DNA of 47,953 nt from Nitrosomonadales bacterium (lineage in GTDB: Bacteria; Pseudomonadota; Gammaproteobacteria; Burkholderiales; Gallionellaceae), in the NCBI GenBank assembly GCA_023259015.1, contig JAHFRC010000005.1, positions 1-47,953 of the forward strand. The letters run 5' to 3'. Below the pieces are notes generated by a model that was given only the letters and a program-made list of their open reading frames with translations, was not told the origin of the DNA and did not search any database. Positions within the stretch are counted from its first letter, which is position 1. Each line of letters begins with the position of its first letter. A program made the translations under genes and the position numbers. Positions 25,612 through 34,928 of this stretch are shown here, piece by piece.

Positions 25612-26448
25612 TTACTGCCGCGAGCGTATCCAGCTTTTCCATTCCTCGAATATCGCCGGGTCGAGAGCCGCGATTACTGAACGTTGCCATACGCCGCCCT
25701 GGTCGAAATCGTCGCAATCCAGGCAGCATGCCCGCCCGCCCGCTTCCTGCAGCACCAGCGAGCCGGCGGCATAATCCCATAGCTTCTGGCCGCCGTGCAG
25801 ATACACGTCATAGCGCCCCGCCGCCGTATAGCACCAGTCCAGGGTGCTGGCGCCGAAGTTGCGTTGCGAACTGTACGGCGGACCGGCGGCGAGTTGCGCC
25901 GCCAGCTTGCCATCAAGGCGTTTCAAATCCACGTTGGCAAGCGCGCCGGACAGGGAAGTTGCGGTGGTGCGGCCCACCAGCACCTCTCCATTCAAGAAAG
26001 CGCCGCGTCCCAGTTCGGCTGTAAATGCCTCATCCGCCACCGGGTCATACACCACACCGAGCACGCTGCGCCCCTCGCGAATCAGCGCTATGGAGACCGC
26101 GAAATACGCCAGGCCGCGCACAAAATTGGAGGTGCCGTCGATGGGGTCGATGCACCACACGCCCTCCTTGCCTTCGACCCAGGACGCAACTTGCTCCGCC
26201 TCGCCCATTTCTTCGCCGATTACAGGCACGTTGAGAATGGCTTGCAACTTGCGCGTAAGCGCCACCTGGGCGGCGGTGTCGGCCTCGGTGCACAGGCTGC
26301 CATCGCTCTTGTGCTGGTGCGCCACTTTTAAGTAACGCGGCATGATTTCTTCCGCAGCCACGAGTTTTACCGCCGCCACCATTGCCTTCAGCATGGCGCC
26401 CATGGTCTTGGCGCGGGGTGTTTTATCTTTTTCCACCTGCCGTATCAT
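25612..26448 (-). CDS. Inositol monophosphatase family protein
   Basis: This Mg2+-dependent phosphatase of about 278 residues belongs to the IMPase/CysQ/HisN superfamily. Metal and phosphate motifs are GEEM, WCIDPIDGTSNFVRG and LWDYAAGSLVLQEAGG. The chosen ATG at 26448 has GGAG 9 bases upstream and starts just after the preceding gene's TAG; a GTG at 26463 would overlap that gene. The substrate could be inositol phosphate, 3'-phosphoadenosine phosphate or histidinol phosphate, and the sequence does not decide. It sits in a run with a thioredoxin-like gene and trkAH. Confidence 0.88.
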   Translation of the reverse strand: MIRQVEKDKTPRAKTMGAMLKAMVAAVKLVAAEEIMPRYLKVAHQHKSDGSLCTEADTAAQVALTRKLQAILNVPVIGEEMGEAEQVASWVEGKEGVWCIDPIDGTSNFVRGLAYFAVSIALIREGRSVLGVVYDPVADEAFTAELGRGAFLNGEVLVGRTTATSLSGALANVDLKRLDGKLAAQLAAGPPYSSQRNFGASTLDWCYTAAGRYDVYLHGGQKLWDYAAGSLVLQEAGGRACCLDCDDFDQGGVWQRSVIAALDPAIFEEWKSWIRSRQ

Positions 26449-26450
26449 GC

Positions 26451-27029
26451 CTATTGTCTCCACTTGCCGGCTTGCGCTTCATTTTTCCACTTGATGGAGC
26501 AGCCCATGCTGGCAAACTGCTCGCGCGGCCCTTGCCCCGTTTGCGCCACCTGCACCATGGCGTTAAACAGGTCGCGCGGCACACCCGCCACCGCTTCCTT
26601 GCGCGAGGCATCCAGGCGGCCGCGGTATTGCAATTCCAGATTGGCGTTGAAGCCGAAAAAATCCGGCGTGCATACCGCCCCGTAATCCCTTGCGGCTTGC
26701 TGCGTCTCGTCCCACACATAGGGGAAGGGGTAATCATATTGCCGCACTACCAGCTTCATGTTCTCGAACGAATCTTCGGCATACTCGGCAGGGCCATTCG
26801 ACATGATGGCAATGCTGTTGACGCCGTATTCCATGAGTTCGCGGGTGTCGCGGATAATACGGTCGCGGATGGCTTTCACGTAAGGGCAGTGATTGCAGAT
26901 GAACATCACCAGCAGGCCATTCCTGCCACGTGCGCTTTCCAGCGTGTGGCGCTTGTCATCCACGCCAGGCAGGTCGAATTGGCGCGCCTTCCAGCCGAAA
27001 TCACAGACCGGCGGTTGCAGACTGACCAT
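26451..27029 (-). CDS. Thioredoxin-family (AhpC/TlpA-like) protein
   Basis: This cytoplasmic thioredoxin-fold protein of about 192 residues has redox motif C45-NH-C48 in MFICNHCPYVKAI. It resembles the peroxiredoxin/TlpA-like thioredoxin family proteins with CxHCPYV. The start is the ATG at 27029 with GAAGGG 9 bases upstream; an upstream in-frame ATG at 27107 would overlap the divergent rsmE start and is rejected. It leads the minus-strand run ending at the truncated kinase. The reduced substrate is unknown. Confidence 0.85.
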   Translation of the reverse strand: MVSLQPPVCDFGWKARQFDLPGVDDKRHTLESARGRNGLLVMFICNHCPYVKAIRDRIIRDTRELMEYGVNSIAIMSNGPAEYAEDSFENMKLVVRQYDYPFPYVWDETQQAARDYGAVCTPDFFGFNANLELQYRGRLDASRKEAVAGVPRDLFNAMVQVAQTGQGPREQFASMGCSIKWKNEAQAGKWRQ

Positions 27030-27105
27030 GGTTTTACCCTTCGGAGCTATATATTTTGTTGGGGGCGTTATATTATCACGCTGCTCCCCCGATCCTGAAT
27101 TAACC

Positions 27106-27843
27106 ATGCCGCTACCGCGCTTTTATTGTCCTCCACCGCTTCCCTCAGGAGCTGCCCTTGAGCTGCCGCCGGAAGCCGCGCGCCATGCCTACCGCGTGTT
27201 GCGCCTGCGCGTGAACGACGCGGTGCAGGTGTTCGACGGCGAGGGCAACGCGTTTGACGGCAAGATCGGCGAAATCGGTGGCAAGCGCGTGTTGCTGCAC
27301 GAGCTGCAAACTTGCATGGCCGAGCCCGGATCTTCGCTGCGCATCACGCTCGCGCAAGCGATGTGCAGCAGCGAAAAAATGGACTGGGTGGTGCAAAAGG
27401 CCACCGAACTCGGTGCGGCGGAAGTCCAGCCGGTGCAGACCCAGCGTAGCGTGGCTCGGCTTTCCCCTGAGCGTGCCGGGAAGCGCACCGTACACTGGCG
27501 CAACGTTGCCATCGCCGCTTGTGAACAATGCGGGCGAGATGTGCTGCCGCAAATCCGTGCGCCGCTGGAAATAAGCGACTGGCTTGCGCAAACACGCGAG
27601 GTTGCGCACGCAAAATTTATCCTGCTACCCGAAGGCTCCGCCACGCTGCATAAACAACCGCAGCCGCAAGGCAGTGTCGCCCTGTTGGTCGGCCCGGAAG
27701 GCGGCTTCAGCGAGGATGAGATCAAGATGGCCCATCTCGCCGGGTTCGTTCCTATCCGTCTGGGCAAGCGCGTGCTGCGCACCGAGACGGCGGCGATGGC
27801 CGGGATAGCCGCGCTGCAAACCCTGTGGGGAGATTTCAGTTGA
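27106..27843 (+). CDS. rsmE: 16S rRNA m3U1498 methyltransferase
   Basis: RsmE is a SPOUT-class enzyme that methylates U1498 of 16S rRNA. The start is the ATG at 27106 (MPLPRFYCPP), giving 245 residues; the frame is open further upstream over the divergent gene. It has an N-terminal PUA-like domain (AARHAYRVLRLRVNDAVQVFDG) and the knotted SAM site LLVGPEGGFSEDEI with RLGKRVLRTETA near the C terminus. The stop overlaps a TTG start of the next gene, so the two are probably coupled. Confidence 0.95.
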   Translation: MPLPRFYCPPPLPSGAALELPPEAARHAYRVLRLRVNDAVQVFDGEGNAFDGKIGEIGGKRVLLHELQTCMAEPGSSLRITLAQAMCSSEKMDWVVQKATELGAAEVQPVQTQRSVARLSPERAGKRTVHWRNVAIAACEQCGRDVLPQIRAPLEISDWLAQTREVAHAKFILLPEGSATLHKQPQPQGSVALLVGPEGGFSEDEIKMAHLAGFVPIRLGKRVLRTETAAMAGIAALQTLWGDFS

Positions 27844-28550
27844 GGCCATTTATAAATAAACTGATGCTGTCAGCCATTCTGCTTGCTTCCATGGCAGCGG
27901 CTTCAGCTCTGGCGAGCGAAGCGCCGGATGTGATCTACTGGGATTCGGAAGCGGGCAAGGAATTGCGCGCACGCATACCGGCTGACGCGGATTATTGGCA
28001 GCTCAGCCTGACATTTGCGGTACAGGACACACAGACTTATTGCTCCGTGGCGAGCGCCATCACCGTGCTCAACGCCATGCCGATAAAAAAGCCGGTTGAC
28101 CCGGCTTATGCGCCCTACGCCTACTTTACCCAAAGCAATTACTTCACGCCCGAAGTCACCGCAGTGATCAGTCCGCAGACCGTGCTCTCTATGGGCATGA
28201 CGCGGGATGAGATGGTAAAAACACTGACCCTGCACGGCGTCACGGCGAAATCCATCGCGGGCGACACTCTCGACGACAACAGCCTGCGCACCCTGTTGCA
28301 AAAAGCATTGGGTGACGACGGGCAATTTGTGCTGGCCAATTATTTCCGTGCAAATCTGGAGCAGGTCGGGGGCGGGCACTGGTCCGTGTTGGCGGCCTAT
28401 GACGCACAGACCGACCGCGTGCTGATACTCGACGTGGCCAAGTATAAGTACACCCCGGTATGGGTCGGCATCGGCACCCTCAGGCAGGCGCTTGCCACAC
28501 TGGACACCGCCAGCAATAAAGCGCGTGGACTGGTTATCGTATCAAAATAA
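27840..28550 (+). CDS. Secreted phytochelatin-synthase-like protein
   Basis: This 236-residue protein belongs to the phytochelatin synthase family, a papain-like fold. In plants these make metal-chelating phytochelatins from glutathione; bacterial short forms such as that of Nostoc mainly cleave glutathione. The triad is visible as Cys68 (TYCSVASAITVLNAM), His180 (GGGHWSVLAAYD) and Asp198 (ILDVAKYKYTPVWV). A signal peptide precedes it (cleavage near ASALA-SEAP), so it should be periplasmic. I take the TTG at 27840, which overlaps the rsmE stop and has GGGAG upstream; ATG 27864 is the alternative. There is no C-terminal metal-sensing extension. Confidence 0.85.
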   Translation: MRPFINKLMLSAILLASMAAASALASEAPDVIYWDSEAGKELRARIPADADYWQLSLTFAVQDTQTYCSVASAITVLNAMPIKKPVDPAYAPYAYFTQSNYFTPEVTAVISPQTVLSMGMTRDEMVKTLTLHGVTAKSIAGDTLDDNSLRTLLQKALGDDGQFVLANYFRANLEQVGGGHWSVLAAYDAQTDRVLILDVAKYKYTPVWVGIGTLRQALATLDTASNKARGLVIVSK

Positions 28551-28633
28551 ACGTGTGTGTTTCCGGCATGCTGCCTGTGCTGTTATTTCGATGGGTTACG
28601 CAAAAGGCGCTCCACCCATCCTGCCTCTTAACG

Positions 28634-29182
28634 CTATGCGGAATTCAATGGTATCCGCGCCAGCACCCGGTAGTTCGCGCCTTCTTCGTCAGGCGCCGAT
28701 TGCACCAGCGCAAAATCTCGTACCCGCCACACCGTCTCTCGCATCTCAGGCAGGGGCGCATCGCTCCACTGCGCGTGGCGCAGCAGGGTAATGTGCGGCT
28801 TGTATGGGCGCTTGTCGAAATGAAAACGGTGTTTGCCCAGGTGCTGTTCCAATGCATGCACCAATTGCGCCAATTGCGGCGGTACGTTAAGGGGTGCGGC
28901 AAACACGATGTGGTTATGTCCCCAGTAGTGCGCCGTATCGAGAACCAGGTCAAACGGCTCTCCATCAACCTCTTGCGCTGCCAGTTGCAGGGCTTCCAGC
29001 CGGTGCAGCACCATATCGCCTATGAACACCAGCGTGGCATGCAGAGTGCCGGCGCGTATGCTGCGCCCGCCGCAAAGTTTGCGCAATACCGGCTGCCATG
29101 CGGCGAGCGCGGCGCGTTCCGCATCATCCGGCCACAGCGCGAAAAACACACGGGCTGATTTCTCTTTGGGGGGTTTGCTCAT
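28634..29182 (-). CDS. thpR: RNA 2',3'-cyclic phosphodiesterase (2'-5' RNA ligase family)
   Basis: This 182-residue 2H phosphoesterase has the two diagnostic HxTx motifs, His48-Ala-Thr50-Leu (LHATLVFIGD) and His130-Ile-Thr132-Leu (KPHITLLRHA). Family members open 2',3'-cyclic phosphates and can join 2'-5' RNA ends in vitro. Length is normal. It converges on the phytochelatin-synthase-like gene and diverges from the large oxidoreductase at 29279. There is no evident functional link to either. Confidence 0.93.
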   Translation of the reverse strand: MSKPPKEKSARVFFALWPDDAERAALAAWQPVLRKLCGGRSIRAGTLHATLVFIGDMVLHRLEALQLAAQEVDGEPFDLVLDTAHYWGHNHIVFAAPLNVPPQLAQLVHALEQHLGKHRFHFDKRPYKPHITLLRHAQWSDAPLPEMRETVWRVRDFALVQSAPDEEGANYRVLARIPLNSA

Positions 29183-29278
29183 CTTTATAGCTTAGCATCT
29201 TGCCGCCGCTCCATTTGGGGTCGAGCGAGTGCAAGCGATGCGGTAAAATATGCGTTTTGCCGCTAATCCAGAATCCAG

Positions 29279-32200
29279 ATGACCGCACGTTTACGCGAAA
29301 TTCCCTACAACTACACTTCGTTCTCCGACCGCGAGATTGCCATCCGCATTCTGGGGCGCGAGGGGTGGGACATCATCAACAGCCTGCGCGGGGAGCGCCG
29401 CACCGGGCGTTCCGCTCGCATGCTGTATGAAGTGCTGGGTGATATGTGGGTGATATTGCGCAACCCGTATTTGCAGGATGACTTGCTGGGCAACCGCAAG
29501 CGGCGCGGCGCGCTCGTGGGCGCCCTGCGCCATCGCCTGCATGCCATCGAGCAGCGCCGCCAGGATAATGAGGAAGTGAAACGCTTGTTGGAACTGGCGC
29601 ACCGCGCCGTCAACGAATTCTCCGCCGATTTCGAGCATACCCTGCAATTGCGCCGTCGCGTGTTGCGTGTATTGAGCCGCTTTACACGCCGCGACAATAT
29701 CCAGTTCGACGGGCTGGCGCGCGTTTCGCACGTGACCGACGCCACCGACTGGCGCGTGGAATATCCGTTTGTGGTGCTTACTCCCGACACCGAGGAAGAA
29801 ATCGCGCCGCTGGTGCGCGCCTGCATCGAGCTCAAGCTGACCATCATCCCGCGCGGCGGCGGCACCGGCTACACCGGCGGTGCGGTGCCGCTGGATAAAA
29901 TTTCTGCCGTGATCAATACCGAGAAGCTGGATGCACACTCCGGCGTAGAGCGCCTTGTTCTGCCCGGATTGAGTGAGCCTTATGCCACTATCCATTGCGG
30001 CGCGGGCGTGGTGACGCGGCGCGTGATGGAGGCGGCGGAAGCCGCCGGGCTGGTGTTCGCGGTGGATCCGACTTCGGCGGATGCCTCGTGCATCGGCGGC
30101 AACGTTTCGATGAATGCGGGCGGCAAGAAGGCGGTGCTGTGGGGCACCGCGCTGGATAACCTGGCATCGTGGCGCATGGTCACGCCGGATGGCTTGTGGA
30201 TGACGGTGGAACGGCTGGAGCATAATCTCGGCAAGATACACGATGCGGAAGTGGCGCGCTTCCGCATCAGCCGCTTTGCGGCGGATGGCAAGACGCCGCA
30301 CGGAGAACCGGAAATACTGGAGATACCCGGCGGCAAGTTCCGCAAGGCCGGGCTGGGAAAGGATGTGACGGACAAATTCCTGTCCGGCCTGCCGGGCATC
30401 CAGAAAGAAGGCTGCGACGGCATCATCACTTCGGCGCGTTTCATCCTGCACCGCGCGCATCAGCATACGCGCACGGTGTGCCTGGAATTTTTCGGCCAGG
30501 TGCGCGAGGCGGTGCCCGCGATTGTTGAAATCACCGCGTTATTCGACAAACGCAATCTATCCGCTCCCCACCCCACACTCGTCGCTTCACCTGTCTTTCT
30601 TGCCGGACTGGAGCACATGGATGAGCGTTATCTCAAGGCGGTGGGCTATGCCACCAAGGCCCGGCGCAGCACCCGGCCCAAGATGGTGCTGATCGCCGAT
30701 GTGGTGGGCGACGACGAGAATGCCGTGGCGCAATCTGCCTCGGAAATCGTGCGCTTGGCCAGCCTGCGCAGCGGCGAGGGTTTTATCGCGGTGTCCGTGG
30801 AAGCGCGCAGGAAATTCTGGCTGGACCGGGCGCGCACCGCCGCCATCGCCAAACACACCAACGCGTTCAAGGTAAATGAGGACGTGGTGATTCCGCTGCC
30901 GCGCATGGGCGATTATTGCGACGGCATCGAGCGCATCAACATCGAGCTTTCGCTCAAGAATAAATTGAAATTGCTGGAAGCGCTGGATGAATTTTTCAAC
31001 GGTGAATTGCCGCTGCATTACCAGGATGACGTGCAGCTCGGCTCCACCGAACTGCTCGGCAACCTGCCGCAGCAGGCGCGTGACCTGCTGGCCGATGTGC
31101 GCACGCGCTGGCGGTGGCTGTTGGACAATCTGGACAAACCCGGTTCCGAGTCGTCAGTCGTCAGCTCAAGGCTGGAACCATCATCCTCAACTGTTGGCTC
31201 TACAGTCTTTCATGTCCTGCAAGACCACACCATCCGCGCTTCATGGAAACTCGAAGTGCGCGAGCAGTTGCACCAGATTTTCAGTGGGCGCACTTACCAG
31301 CCCATCCTCGACCAGTGCAACGCCATCCATCAGGGTGTGCTGAAGAGCCGCGTGTTCATCGCGCTGCACATGCACGCGGGCGACGGCAATGTGCATACCA
31401 ACATCCCGGTGAACTCCGATGACTACGCCATGCTGCAACAAGCCTACGGTGCTGTGGATCGCATCATGCGCCTGGCGAAAGACTTGGGCGGGGTAATTTC
31501 CGGCGAGCACGGCATCGGCATCACCAAGCTCGATTTCCTCGAGCCGCAGGAGATTGCCGAATTCGCCGCCTACAAGAATCGCATAGACCCGGAAGGGCGT
31601 TTCAACAAGGGCAAGCTGCTCAAAGGCGGCAACCTGCAGCGCGCCTACACGCCCAGCTTCAGCCTGATGGAACTGGAAAGCCTGATCCTGGAAAAAAGCG
31701 AGCTGGGCAAAATCTCCGATTCGATCAAGGATTGCCTGCGCTGCGGCAAGTGCAAGCCAGTGTGTTCCACCCATGTGCCGCGCGCCAATTTATTGTACTC
31801 ACCGCGCAACAAGATACTCGCTGCCTCGCTGCTGATCGAGGCATTCCTGTATGAGGAACAGACACGGCGCGGGATTTCCATCGCACACTTCGACGAATTC
31901 AGCGACGTGGCAGATCACTGCACGGTGTGCCACAAATGCCTCAAGCCCTGCCCGGTGGATATCGACTTCGGCGACGTGTCGATTGCCATGCGCAATTTCC
32001 TGCGCAAACAGGGCAAGAATAAATTCAATCCCGGCAAGGCGGCAGCGATGTTTTTTCTCAACGCCACCGACCCCGCCACCATCAAACTGGTGCGCACCCT
32101 GATGATCGAGTGGGGCTACAAGGCGCAGCGTGCCGGCTATAAACTCGCCAGGAATTTCGGCTTGTTCAACGAACAGGTTGCGCACCCTCCCGCCACGGTA

Positions 32201-33154
32201 GGGCGTGCACCTTATGTTTCGCCGCTGGTGCGGGCGCAGGTAATCCACTTCGTCAATAAACCCATGCCCGGCAACCTGCCGAAGAAGACTTCGCGTGCGC
32301 TTCTCGATATCGAAGACAACACCGTGATTCCCATCATCCGCGACCCGCGCAAGGTGAACGAGGATTCCGACGCGGTGTTCTACTTCCCCGGCTGCGGTTC
32401 GGAACGGCTATTCGGGCAGGTGGGGCTGGCCACGCAAGCGATGCTGTACGATGCCGGCGTGATCACAGTGCTGCCGCCGGGCTACGTTTGCTGCGGTTAC
32501 CCGCAAAATTCCGCCGGACAGGAAGACCGTGGCAGCAAGATCACCATGGACAACCGCGTGTTGTTCCACCGTATGGCCAACACGCTCAATTACCTGGATA
32601 TCAAGACCGTGGTGGTATCGTGCGGCACCTGCATGGACCAGTTGCTGCATTACCAGTTCGACAAGATATTCCCAGGCTGCCGCTTGCTCGACATTCATGA
32701 ATATCTCATGGAAAAGGGAGTGAAATTACAAGGTGTGCAGGGAGTCCGCTTCATGTACCACGACCCCTGTCACACGCCGATGAAAACCTACCAGCCGCTG
32801 AAAGTGGTGAATGAGCTGCTGGGTGCGCCGGCCACCCTGAATGACCGCTGCTGCGGCGAATCCGGCACGCTGGCGGCAACGCGCCCGGACATCTCGACCC
32901 AAGCGCGTTTCCGCAAGGAAGAGGAGATGCGCAAGGGTGCGGATGCATTGCGTAGCGATGGCTACACGGGAGAGGTCAAGATACTGACTTCCTGCCCATC
33001 TTGCCTGCAGGGGCTTTCGCGCTACAATGACGACTCAGGAACGACGGCGGATTATGTGGTAATCGAAATGGCCAAACGCCTGCTGGGTGAAGACTGGATG
33101 GAAAATTACGTTGCGCAAGCCAATAACGGCGGCATTGAACGAGTGCTGCTTTAA
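29279..33154 (+). CDS. DUF3683/FAD/Fe-S oxidoreductase, D-2-hydroxyacid dehydrogenase type
   Basis: This 1291-residue cytoplasmic or membrane-associated flavo-iron-sulfur enzyme reads as several modules. An N-terminal DUF3683-type region covers about 1-150; a GlcD-type FAD domain carries [11 protein letters not shown] at 191-201; the FAD-oxidase C domain includes [13 protein letters not shown] ferredoxin-like pair of 4Fe-4S sites follows, C819-x2-C822-x2-C825-x3-C829 and C881-x2-C884-x2-C887-x3-C891. Two CCG-type domains end the protein ([32 protein letters not shown]). It resembles fused GlcD/GlpC enzymes such as YdiJ that oxidise D-lactate or D-2-hydroxyglutarate. The substrate is not decided. 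Residues 623-642 hold a Ser-rich stretch that looks like inserted repeat DNA. Confidence 0.88.
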   Translation: MTARLREIPYNYTSFSDREIAIRILGREGWDIINSLRGERRTGRSARMLYEVLGDMWVILRNPYLQDDLLGNRKRRGALVGALRHRLHAIEQRRQDNEEVKRLLELAHRAVNEFSADFEHTLQLRRRVLRVLSRFTRRDNIQFDGLARVSHVTDATDWRVEYPFVVLTPDTEEEIAPLVRACIELKLTIIPRGGGTGYTGGAVPLDKISAVINTEKLDAHSGVERLVLPGLSEPYATIHCGAGVVTRRVMEAAEAAGLVFAVDPTSADASCIGGNVSMNAGGKKAVLWGTALDNLASWRMVTPDGLWMTVERLEHNLGKIHDAEVARFRISRFAADGKTPHGEPEILEIPGGKFRKAGLGKDVTDKFLSGLPGIQKEGCDGIITSARFILHRAHQHTRTVCLEFFGQVREAVPAIVEITALFDKRNLSAPHPTLVASPVFLAGLEHMDERYLKAVGYATKARRSTRPKMVLIADVVGDDENAVAQSASEIVRLASLRSGEGFIAVSVEARRKFWLDRARTAAIAKHTNAFKVNEDVVIPLPRMGDYCDGIERINIELSLKNKLKLLEALDEFFNGELPLHYQDDVQLGSTELLGNLPQQARDLLADVRTRWRWLLDNLDKPGSESSVVSSRLEPSSSTVGSTVFHVLQDHTIRASWKLEVREQLHQIFSGRTYQPILDQCNAIHQGVLKSRVFIALHMHAGDGNVHTNIPVNSDDYAMLQQAYGAVDRIMRLAKDLGGVISGEHGIGITKLDFLEPQEIAEFAAYKNRIDPEGRFNKGKLLKGGNLQRAYTPSFSLMELESLILEKSELGKISDSIKDCLRCGKCKPVCSTHVPRANLLYSPRNKILAASLLIEAFLYEEQTRRGISIAHFDEFSDVADHCTVCHKCLKPCPVDIDFGDVSIAMRNFLRKQGKNKFNPGKAAAMFFLNATDPATIKLVRTLMIEWGYKAQRAGYKLARNFGLFNEQVAHPPATVGRAPYVSPLVRAQVIHFVNKPMPGNLPKKTSRALLDIEDNTVIPIIRDPRKVNEDSDAVFYFPGCGSERLFGQVGLATQAMLYDAGVITVLPPGYVCCGYPQNSAGQEDRGSKITMDNRVLFHRMANTLNYLDIKTVVVSCGTCMDQLLHYQFDKIFPGCRLLDIHEYLMEKGVKLQGVQGVRFMYHDPCHTPMKTYQPLKVVNELLGAPATLNDRCCGESGTLAATRPDISTQARFRKEEEMRKGADALRSDGYTGEVKILTSCPSCLQGLSRYNDDSGTTADYVVIEMAKRLLGEDWMENYVAQANNGGIERVLL
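31145..31207 (+). repeat. Repeat-like, Ser-rich insertion inside the oxidoreductase gene
   Basis: The sequence encodes [19 protein letters not shown] between NLDKPG and the conserved-looking [18 protein letters not shown]. The DNA contains GTCGTCAGTCGTCAG, the motif seen in the repeat arms at 3726-3742 and 4069-4085, and a small inverted pair GGTTCC / GGAACC. It keeps the frame open. The claim that it is an insertion is inference from composition; no alignment was made. Confidence 0.4.
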
Positions 33155-33175
33155 ACAATAACATTTACGTCCGCC

Positions 33176-34798
33176 ATGCTGACCCTGCCGCTGGAACCCA
33201 CCGATGACCGTGCCAACCCCGCATTCAAGGACGCCGCCGGCTGCACGCAATGGCTGGGCCAGTTGCAACTTACCAACCTGCGCATGGCGCACGGAGTGCT
33301 ACGCACACAATTGGGCGAATTCAACCTTTACCCGATGCCAAACGCGGAACGCATGCACACCCTGGAACTGCTGCGCGAAACCGTATCCCACTTGCAGGCT
33401 GATTACGCCAAAAAACTGATCGCCAAGAAACTGCCATTGAATGAAGATGAATTTGCCATCCTTGCTTCTGTCGTTGGCATGTGGCAGGACATGGTTACCG
33501 GCTACCAGCGTTGCCTGCAAGGCTATGTGGCCGGGGATAAGCAACTTGCCGCATATGGCGCACTGTTGTGCCAACGCTGCCTGCTGTATAGCGGTTTGCA
33601 AATTTTTGAGCACCTGCGCAGCGGTTACGAATTTGACGGCAAATTGTGGTATCAACTGCATGCGCTGTATGCTTTCAGCGAAGAACAGGGTTTGCAACTC
33701 GAAGAAGTGGGCGATGGCCTGAGCGGCAACACCAATCCCACCTCATGCCGCGCAGCTTATGCCAAGCTCCTGCTTGCCTGTTATGCCTACCGCGCAGATT
33801 TGACGCGCAACCAGGTTCATCTGCTGGATCGCTGGTTGACGCAATGGAGTTCGAGCATCACCGTAGAGCGCACCTACGCCATGAGCAAGGGCGATGCCGC
33901 ACCGCTGGCGGTTGACTTGGGCAGCTTGCTGGGATTGCAGTCACTGCAGCAAGCTAGCCCGTCAGGCAACTTGTGTTATTTGGCGATGGCGCCGCTAGGC
34001 AAGTTGTTGCGCGTGAAAGCGGTTCTCTTGCAACAGGGGCAGTCACCCGAGCAGTTGGAGTTGGGCAAGGGATGCAACAGTGCAGATTGCGCCAAGTTTC
34101 TTGATTATCTGCTTAATTGCTGGTGCGAAGGCAGGGGCGGGCGCATGGCCGAGCGCGGCGATGTGCGGCAACAGGCACAGATATGCTGCGGGATGGAAAG
34201 CTGCTTTGCCTATATCGCCAACAGGCCGTTCAAACAGCCGGCCAGGGAAGCAAGCGTCGACACCCTCTCACGCAAGCAAATCGCTGCCTTTGGCCGTGTC
34301 TTGTCCGATACCGACCGCCCCGATCTGGCGGTGATGGGTTTTGTGCTTGAAAACTGGCAGATCCAGAATGAGAGCATCCTTGGCGCGCGCCTGTTGCGCG
34401 AGGAAAGCGCGGGCGTACGCCTCGGCCCAAACCAGCTCGTTGCGGTGCGCCCAACCAATGCCAATGCCTTCATGCTGGGCACGGTTAGCTGGGCCAGCGT
34501 CACCCAAACCGGACAGTTGCACATGGGGGTTCGCTACTTGCCCGGCTTGCCGCAAGCCGTCGCCATGCGGGCTACCGGAATCAATCTCAGCGTATCTGAC
34601 AAGTATGTCGCTGCCCTGCTGCTCCCCGCAGTTTCCGCTCTGAAAACCCCGGCCAGCCTGATTGCGCCGCGCGATTGGTTCAGGCCCGGCCGGGTGGTTG
34701 AAATTGTCCAGGTGGACAAGGTCAAGCTGAATGTAAAAATGGAACTCGGGGTAGAAAAGGGTTCGGACTATGAACGTATAAGCTTCTCTCAGGTTTAA
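33176..34798 (+). CDS. Uncharacterised 540-residue protein, possible C-terminal PilZ-like domain
   Basis: I do not recognise this gene with confidence. The N-terminal two-thirds is helix-rich, has no signal peptide or convincing membrane segment, and contains several cysteines (for instance NSADCAK, NCWCEG, QICCGMESC). The C-terminal 130 residues look like a beta-barrel: NQLVAVRPTNANAFMLGTVSWAS followed by MGVRYLPGLPQAVAMRAT. This resembles the W-x-x-x-x-G-V-x-Y pattern of PilZ-like regulators, although the usual RxxxR c-di-GMP motif is not evident. It starts 21 bases after the large oxidoreductase and may share its transcript. Confidence 0.7.
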   Translation: MLTLPLEPTDDRANPAFKDAAGCTQWLGQLQLTNLRMAHGVLRTQLGEFNLYPMPNAERMHTLELLRETVSHLQADYAKKLIAKKLPLNEDEFAILASVVGMWQDMVTGYQRCLQGYVAGDKQLAAYGALLCQRCLLYSGLQIFEHLRSGYEFDGKLWYQLHALYAFSEEQGLQLEEVGDGLSGNTNPTSCRAAYAKLLLACYAYRADLTRNQVHLLDRWLTQWSSSITVERTYAMSKGDAAPLAVDLGSLLGLQSLQQASPSGNLCYLAMAPLGKLLRVKAVLLQQGQSPEQLELGKGCNSADCAKFLDYLLNCWCEGRGGRMAERGDVRQQAQICCGMESCFAYIANRPFKQPAREASVDTLSRKQIAAFGRVLSDTDRPDLAVMGFVLENWQIQNESILGARLLREESAGVRLGPNQLVAVRPTNANAFMLGTVSWASVTQTGQLHMGVRYLPGLPQAVAMRATGINLSVSDKYVAALLLPAVSALKTPASLIAPRDWFRPGRVVEIVQVDKVKLNVKMELGVEKGSDYERISFSQV

Positions 34799-34928
34799 CC
34801 GGTTTCTTCCTGCTGAAATAACCAACGGCACCCGGTTTGGAACACGAGACAGATCTGGAGATGGAGTTTGGCGATTGTTCATTGCGTAACCCTTCAGGCT
34901 TTATAGTTGACTGCGGACGCCACATCAA

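Noticed and set aside
34868-34888. Sigma-54-like TTGGCGATTGTTCATTGC before the glycan locus
   Set aside because: The GG and GC elements are 12 bases apart instead of 10, so it does not meet the defining spacing.
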